Source: CAXBNB01 sp040151475
GTDB lineage: Bacteria > Bacteroidota > Bacteroidia > Cytophagales > Cyclobacteriaceae
Assembly (NCBI RefSeq): GCF_040151475.1
Contig: NZ_JBDKWG010000065.1
Location: 1 to 9,756 of the forward strand
Length of the DNA: 9,756 nucleotides
Reading direction: 5' to 3'
The translations under genes and the position numbers were made by a program. The notes under the pieces are model-generated. The model did no database searches. It was not told where the DNA came from and was given only the letters and a program-made list of their open reading frames with translations. Numbering within the stretch: position 1 is the first letter of the stretch; each line of letters starts with the position of its first letter. Below are positions 7,515-9,756 of this stretch, one piece after another.

Positions 7515-7619
7515 TTACCGCACTCCTGACTGCCGTCCTTTAGGCAAGTTGTGCGATATCTGTTAGAGTTACAGTCAACACTAACAGACCCCAGAACAAC
7601 TTACCTGGCAGTCAGGAGT
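7515..7619. repeat. Structured intergenic repeat, copy B: ~98-nt long-range hairpin
   Basis: The outer arms ACTCCTGACTGCC (7522-7534) and GGCAGTCAGGAGT (7607-7619) are perfect reverse complements. Inside them AGGCAAGTTGT (7542-7552) pairs with ACAACTTACCT (7596-7606) with one mismatch, leaving a 7-nt bulge on the left side only. The tip is an 8-bp perfect stem, TCTGTTAG (7559-7566) with CTAACAGA (7581-7588). The element starts 19 bp beyond the stop codon of the minus-strand gene ending at 7639. It is related to copy A at 5136-5261. No T-run directly follows it on either strand, so it is not a plain terminator. Confidence 0.75.
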
Positions 7620-7638
7620 CTGGGGATAGAATTACACG

Positions 7639-8160
7639 CTAAAAGACAAGTCTGATTTCTTCTTTGAGGGTTTGAAGGGCATAATCAACGGCTTGCTTTT
7701 CCCTGCTCATCGTCACCTGAAAAATCTTCTTTGCCAACTCGATGCTCTTTGAGTCCTGATCCACAGCTCCTGCTGCCTCATTGATGATCATCACTATTTC
7801 TTCCATAGCATTTTTCACCAAATCCCAGGTTTCATCGGCCATATACACTTGCTGAGACAGGTTGTGGTTGTATTCTTCTCTGATCTCATGCAACAATATC
7901 TGCTGAAATTGTCCAGACTTGTATTCGTCATCATTGACCCGCATGATCAGGTTATTGGGAGAAATTCTTTCCAGAAACAGGCATATTCTTTCAAACGCCT
8001 GTAGCCTGATCGGAAGAACCGTTTCACTGTTTTTCATCTTCAACTCCAGCAATCTTTTTTCCAGGTCTTTGGTCAAAAACATCCTCACAGTTAAAAAAAC
8101 GGCATATAATACGGCTCCAGCCGGCAATATTATTTTTCCAAATTCAATTAATGCTTCCAT
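7639..8160 (-). CDS. Membrane-anchored protein of unknown function (DUF7935-like, Bacteroidota)
   Basis: The product has 173 aa with one N-terminal TM helix (about 8-27) followed by a positively charged stretch, so the rest is probably cytoplasmic. The soluble part is helical and charged, with the conserved-looking block LPIRLQAFERICLFLERISP at 49-68, then LHEIREEYNHNLSQQ (about 90-104) and a C-terminal coiled-coil-like region (about 140-170). I recall this arrangement as a conserved Bacteroidota-only family (DUF7935), but the family name is from memory and no function is known to me. No catalytic motif or metal site is visible. The start is ATG at 8160 with no good ribosome binding site. The gene is divergent from the HesB-like gene at 8317, and the two share a 156-bp promoter region. 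Confidence 0.8.
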   Translation of the reverse strand: MEALIEFGKIILPAGAVLYAVFLTVRMFLTKDLEKRLLELKMKNSETVLPIRLQAFERICLFLERISPNNLIMRVNDDEYKSGQFQQILLHEIREEYNHNLSQQVYMADETWDLVKNAMEEIVMIINEAAGAVDQDSKSIELAKKIFQVTMSREKQAVDYALQTLKEEIRLVF

Positions 8161-8272
8161 TCAAACGATCTGTTATAATTTTAAGATTCAACCTGTAAAA
8201 ACCTGAGTCACTTCCTGAGTTTACATTTTAACAAAAGTAATCCAATAACGTTGTAACAACTTCAGGTAACAC

Positions 8273-8292
8273 CCAAAATTAACTAATTTTGG
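8273..8292. promoter_or_regulatory. Dyad carrying a -7-like box on each strand (divergent promoter candidate)
   Basis: CCAAAATTA, a 2-bp spacer, then TAATTTTGG make a perfect 9-bp inverted repeat between two divergent genes. Each arm contains TAATTTTG, an exact match to TAnnTTTG, reading outward on the plus strand (8284-8291) and on the minus strand (8274-8281). On the minus strand a TTG lies 17 bp upstream (8299-8301), close to the usual spacing. On the plus strand no TTG is well placed. The dyad could instead be an operator or a small hairpin in the leader. Confidence 0.4.
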
Positions 8293-8316
8293 CAATCACA
8301 ATACAGCCTTTTGAAA

Positions 8317-8610
8317 ATGAATATAGAACCAGTAACCCTGTCGGAAAAAGCTACCGAAGAAGTGATAAACATTATGCAAAACAAGGGTATTCCTGCGGAC
8401 TATGGCCTTAGAATAGGCATAAAAGGTGGCGGATGCGGATCAATGGGGTTTATGCTGGGTTTTGATAAAAAAAAGGAAGATGATATCGACTATATAAAAA
8501 ATGACATCCCCATCTATGTTGACAAAAAACATGTGATGTACCTGATCGGAGTAGAGGTCGATTTTTACGAAGGAAGTGACGAAAGGGGATTCGTGTTCAA
8601 CAAATCATAA
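8317..8610 (+). CDS. HesB/IscA-like (A-type Fe-S carrier fold) protein lacking the C-terminal cysteine pair
   Basis: From the ATG at 8317 it has 97 aa. A TTG two codons upstream is a less likely start. The fold signature is clear: LSEKATEEVINIMQNKG, then YGLRIGIKGGGCGSMGFMLG (first conserved Cys is Cys40), FDKKKEDD, and DKKHVMYLIGVEVDFYEG. True IscA/ErpA/SufA proteins bind Fe-S or iron with Cys40 plus a C-terminal CGCG. Here the chain ends DERGFVFNKS with no further cysteine. I recall similar short forms in other Bacteroidota, so the loss is probably a subfamily feature rather than a truncation, and the stop is followed at once by a terminator. A role in Fe-S metabolism is plausible but cannot use the standard three-Cys site. 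It might act as a partner or regulator. Confidence 0.85.
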   Translation: MNIEPVTLSEKATEEVINIMQNKGIPADYGLRIGIKGGGCGSMGFMLGFDKKKEDDIDYIKNDIPIYVDKKHVMYLIGVEVDFYEGSDERGFVFNKS

Positions 8611-8611
8611 G

Positions 8612-8648
8612 TCACCCCTGCGGTTTGCCCTACAGGGGTGAGCTTTTT
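8612..8648 (+). terminator. Rho-independent terminator of the HesB-like gene
   Basis: A perfect 9-bp GC-rich stem (TCACCCCTG 8612-8620 with CAGGGGTGA 8633-8641), a 12-nt loop and a TTTTT run at 8644-8648. It starts 2 bp after the stop codon. The T-run lies 2 bp from the stop codon of the convergent gene (8650-8652). On the minus strand the hairpin lacks a T-run. Confidence 0.88.
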
Positions 8649-8649
8649 A

Positions 8650-9207
8650 TTATTCCAATTCACCCACCACCTCATATTGCAAACCATTGTCAGTTTCCAC
8701 CAATCTGTAAATGGTGTTTCCATATTCGTAGTGTACTTTACCATCTATAGTGATTTTGTCTGCATCTTCCGGCAAATCCGGCACTATAGCTCCTATTGGT
8801 GGTTGTACTACTTCATAAGACTTGTTCCTTTGCAGGTAAAAGACTCCTCCAAAATAGAAATACGGGAATCCTCCCAATTGTATCCTCAAATACCTTGGAG
8901 GCAAAACTGAAATCCTTACTCCTCTGGGTGGGGGAATCACGATGTACCTGTTGCTGGTGCGTCTGTAGTAGTAGCCTTCATTATAAAAATAGGATACACC
9001 TCTGTGCTTGATCACACGATGCTGTTGAGGTACCGTCCTCACCACCCTCACGTTTGGTTTGGGATTTACATATACCACTTTTGTTCTGGGCGTTTTTTTT
9101 ACTACTACAGTAGTTCTCCTTCTTATTTCTCTCTGTGCGCTGGCATCTGTTAGTGATATCCCTATGGATACGATAGCCAATACCACACTCAATCCTATTT
9201 TCTTCAT
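8650..9207 (-). CDS. Secreted DUF6515-like repeat protein
   Basis: The product has 185 aa with a signal peptide (about 1-25, cleavage after DASAQ), so it is exported to the periplasm or cell surface. The mature N-terminus (26-68) is very basic and Val/Arg/Pro-rich. Three related units of about 30-38 residues follow: GVSYFYNEGYYYRR with YIVIPPPRG (70-96), GFPYFYFGGVFYLQ with YEVVQPPIG (113-139), and the shorter GKVHYEYGNTIYRLV with YEVVGE (156-183). Each has the pattern G-x-x-Y/H-x-Y-x-x-G-x-x-Y followed by Y-x-V. I associate this pattern with the DUF6515 family of Bacteroidota, from memory. Function is unknown; the composition suggests a small beta-rich envelope protein. The start is ATG at 9207. 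No enzyme motif is seen. Confidence 0.82.
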   Translation of the reverse strand: MKKIGLSVVLAIVSIGISLTDASAQREIRRRTTVVVKKTPRTKVVYVNPKPNVRVVRTVPQQHRVIKHRGVSYFYNEGYYYRRTSNRYIVIPPPRGVRISVLPPRYLRIQLGGFPYFYFGGVFYLQRNKSYEVVQPPIGAIVPDLPEDADKITIDGKVHYEYGNTIYRLVETDNGLQYEVVGELE

Positions 9208-9298
9208 AATTCTTTCTCAAAATGTTTCCACTTGGATGAAAAAATCAAAAGAAGGTTTAATTGGAGGTAGAAAGTAGAGTGGAAGGATGGGGTGCTAA

Positions 9299-9331
9299 AG
9301 CTTTACCAAACTTTGAAAGTTTAGTAAAGCT
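9299..9331. repeat. Palindromic repeat, copy 2 (cleaner copy of 356-385)
   Basis: The arms AGCTTTACCAAACTTT (9299-9314) and AAAGTTTAGTAAAGCT (9316-9331) pair over 16 positions around a single central G, with one C-A mismatch. It lies 92 bp upstream of the DUF6515-like start and is not inside a gene. It matches the hairpin at 356-385 at 25 of 28 positions, which points to a dispersed palindromic element. There is no T-run, so it is unlikely to be a terminator. Confidence 0.65.
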
Positions 9332-9377
9332 GCTGAAGTTATAATAAAACGCTCATTTTGCATTTCAAAATAGCATT

Positions 9378-9629
9378 TTAAGTACTTTTCTGAATTATAG
9401 ATTTACATATATTTTCAATTGTTTTGACCGTTTCATTTACTTTTTTAGAAATTTGGTCTTCCTTGTCATAATCATCCCAGATTATTTTCAAAAAACTTTC
9501 AATTCTTTCTTCCTCCTTATTTGGAATGTCCGATCTTCCAAGGTTTCTTACCTGCGCATCAGCAAGTCGATATGCGGTAGAAACTAACTTGTTTCTAATT
9601 TTTAGTAGCTCATCGATTAAAGAATCCAC
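9378..9629 (-). CDS. Unrecognised helical protein fragment, probably a gene cut by the IS200/IS605 element
   Basis: The open frame has 83 codons, beginning with a GTG that falls inside the right-end hairpin of the neighbouring insertion sequence. An in-frame TAG two codons earlier blocks extension, and no in-frame ATG exists. The peptide is charged and helical (DELLKIRNKLVSTAYRLADA; SFLKIIWDDYDKEDQISKK), has gene-like composition and ends with TAA. The first three or so codons belong to the IS, and host sequence starts near residue 4. The simplest reading is the 3' part of a gene whose 5' part lies beyond the IS, outside the window. It could still be translated from the GTG. I do not recognise the family, and no catalytic motif or membrane segment is visible. 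Confidence 0.5.
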   Translation of the reverse strand: MDSLIDELLKIRNKLVSTAYRLADAQVRNLGRSDIPNKEEERIESFLKIIWDDYDKEDQISKKVNETVKTIENICKSIIQKST

Positions 9630-9644
9630 CCTCTAAGAAGGTGG
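9626..9644 (-). repeat. IS200/IS605 right-end hairpin (transposase binding site)
   Basis: On the minus strand CCACCTTC pairs with GAGGGTGG (8 bp with one T-G wobble) around the 3-nt loop TTA. It lies 14 bp downstream of the tnpA stop codon, followed by a short tail before host DNA. TnpA enzymes of this family recognise such subterminal hairpins as single strands and cleave a few bases beyond. Confidence 0.65.
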
Positions 9645-9648
9645 ACTT

Positions 9649-9668
9649 GAAAAGCCCCTATAAGGGGC
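9649..9668 (-). terminator. Terminator-like hairpin overlapping the tnpA stop codon
   Basis: On the minus strand GCCCCT, loop TAT, AGGGGC is followed directly by TTTTC. The last Leu codon and the TAG stop of tnpA lie in this hairpin. It would end tnpA transcription right at the stop codon, and it may block readthrough into the flanking gene. Confidence 0.6.
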
Positions 9669-9756
9669 CAAAATCCAACTTCTGCTGTTCTTCTACTTTT
9701 TCTTGTTTCTCTTGATATTGAACATACTTTCTTATCTTTTCTTCATCAAGACCAAT
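9658..9756 (-). CDS. tnpA: TnpA transposase of IS200/IS605 family (Y1 HUH), C-terminal end, partial
   Basis: Thirty-two residues plus TAG are visible: IGLDEEKIRKYVQYQEKQEK, then VEEQQKLDFGPL. The block VGLDxExIRKYVxYQE is the hallmark C-terminal helix of IS200/IS605 TnpA. The Tyr in IRKYVQYQ (fragment residue 11) lines up with the catalytic Tyr127 of IS608 TnpA, and the Gln four residues later is also conserved. The enzyme cuts and rejoins single-stranded IS ends through a 5'-phosphotyrosine bond. The HUH motif would lie upstream, outside the window, so whether the gene is intact cannot be told. The visible part has no defect. Confidence 0.85.
   Translation of the reverse strand: MGLDEEKIRKYVQYQEKQEKVEEQQKLDFGPL

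Larger units (their letters stand above)
9619..9756 (-). mobile_element. IS200/IS605-family insertion sequence, right end (partial)
   Basis: The right edge holds the 3' end of a single-strand-transposing element read on the minus strand: the C-terminus of TnpA, then a hairpin at 9654-9668, then a right-end hairpin at 9626-9644, then ATTCTTTA. Ending in a subterminal hairpin and lacking inverted terminal repeats fits this family. The exact left limit is inferred, within a few bases of 9619, because the tip must be fixed by comparison with other copies. The left end of the element is outside the window. Confidence 0.75.

Noticed and set aside
8311..8316. TTG start for the HesB-like gene
   Set aside because: The ATG two codons later matches the family N-terminus and needs no rare start.
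8981..9220. 79-codon minus-strand frame overlapping the start of the DUF6515-like gene
   Set aside because: It is a frame shadow of a gene with a clear signal peptide and internal repeats. Its own composition is not protein-like.
1..9756. CRISPR array, tRNA, rRNA, defence or toxin-antitoxin system
   Set aside because: No regularly spaced direct repeats, cloverleaf-like sequence, rRNA-like block or known defence or toxin motif was found on either strand. The fragment at 9378-9629 is too short to support such a call.

Overview
The window looks like chromosomal DNA from a Bacteroidota, probably Cytophagales-like. The evidence is an AT-rich sequence, the near absence of Shine-Dalgarno sites, candidate -7 boxes of the TAnnTTTG type, and protein families typical of the phylum: a long MscS channel, a DUF6515-like secreted repeat protein, a short HesB-like protein, a membrane-anchored DUF7935-like protein and an M3 lipoprotein peptidase. 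This assignment is inference, since no rRNA or other marker gene is present.

Layout. Bases 1-106 hold the last codons of a rightward gene, probably an outer-membrane beta-barrel protein, closed by a strong terminator (142-179). The gap to 519 has no gene but carries two tandem hairpins and a hairpin that can end the leftward operon. That operon is tetR-fabF (2368 to 520, minus strand). A perfect 22-bp palindrome lies just before tetR and a degraded copy of it lies just before fabF, which suggests that the TetR protein controls both genes. Further right, all on the minus strand, come an MscS-type channel with a long periplasmic coiled coil (2554-4479), a PpnP-type nucleoside phosphorylase (4734-5015), a thimet-oligopeptidase-like M3 lipoprotein (5277-7340) and a one-TM protein of unknown function (7639-8160). 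A divergent promoter region (8161-8316) separates the last of these from a rightward single-cysteine HesB/IscA-like gene (8317-8610). That gene converges on a secreted DUF6515-like protein (8650-9207).

The right edge (about 9619-9756) is the end of an IS200/IS605 insertion sequence. It shows the C-terminus of its Y1 transposase with the catalytic-tyrosine helix, plus the right-end hairpin. The insertion abuts an 83-codon reading frame (9378-9629) with no ATG of its own, which is probably the 3' remnant of a gene split by the element.

The most unusual content is non-coding. Two diverged copies of one ~105-125-bp structured repeat (5136-5261 and 7515-7619) each sit 15-19 bp beyond the stop codon of a minus-strand gene. 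A second, unrelated palindrome family (356-385 and 9299-9331) also occurs twice. I see no CRISPR array, tRNA, rRNA or obvious defence system. Apart from the tetR-fabF pair, the genes look like independent housekeeping or envelope functions rather than one pathway.
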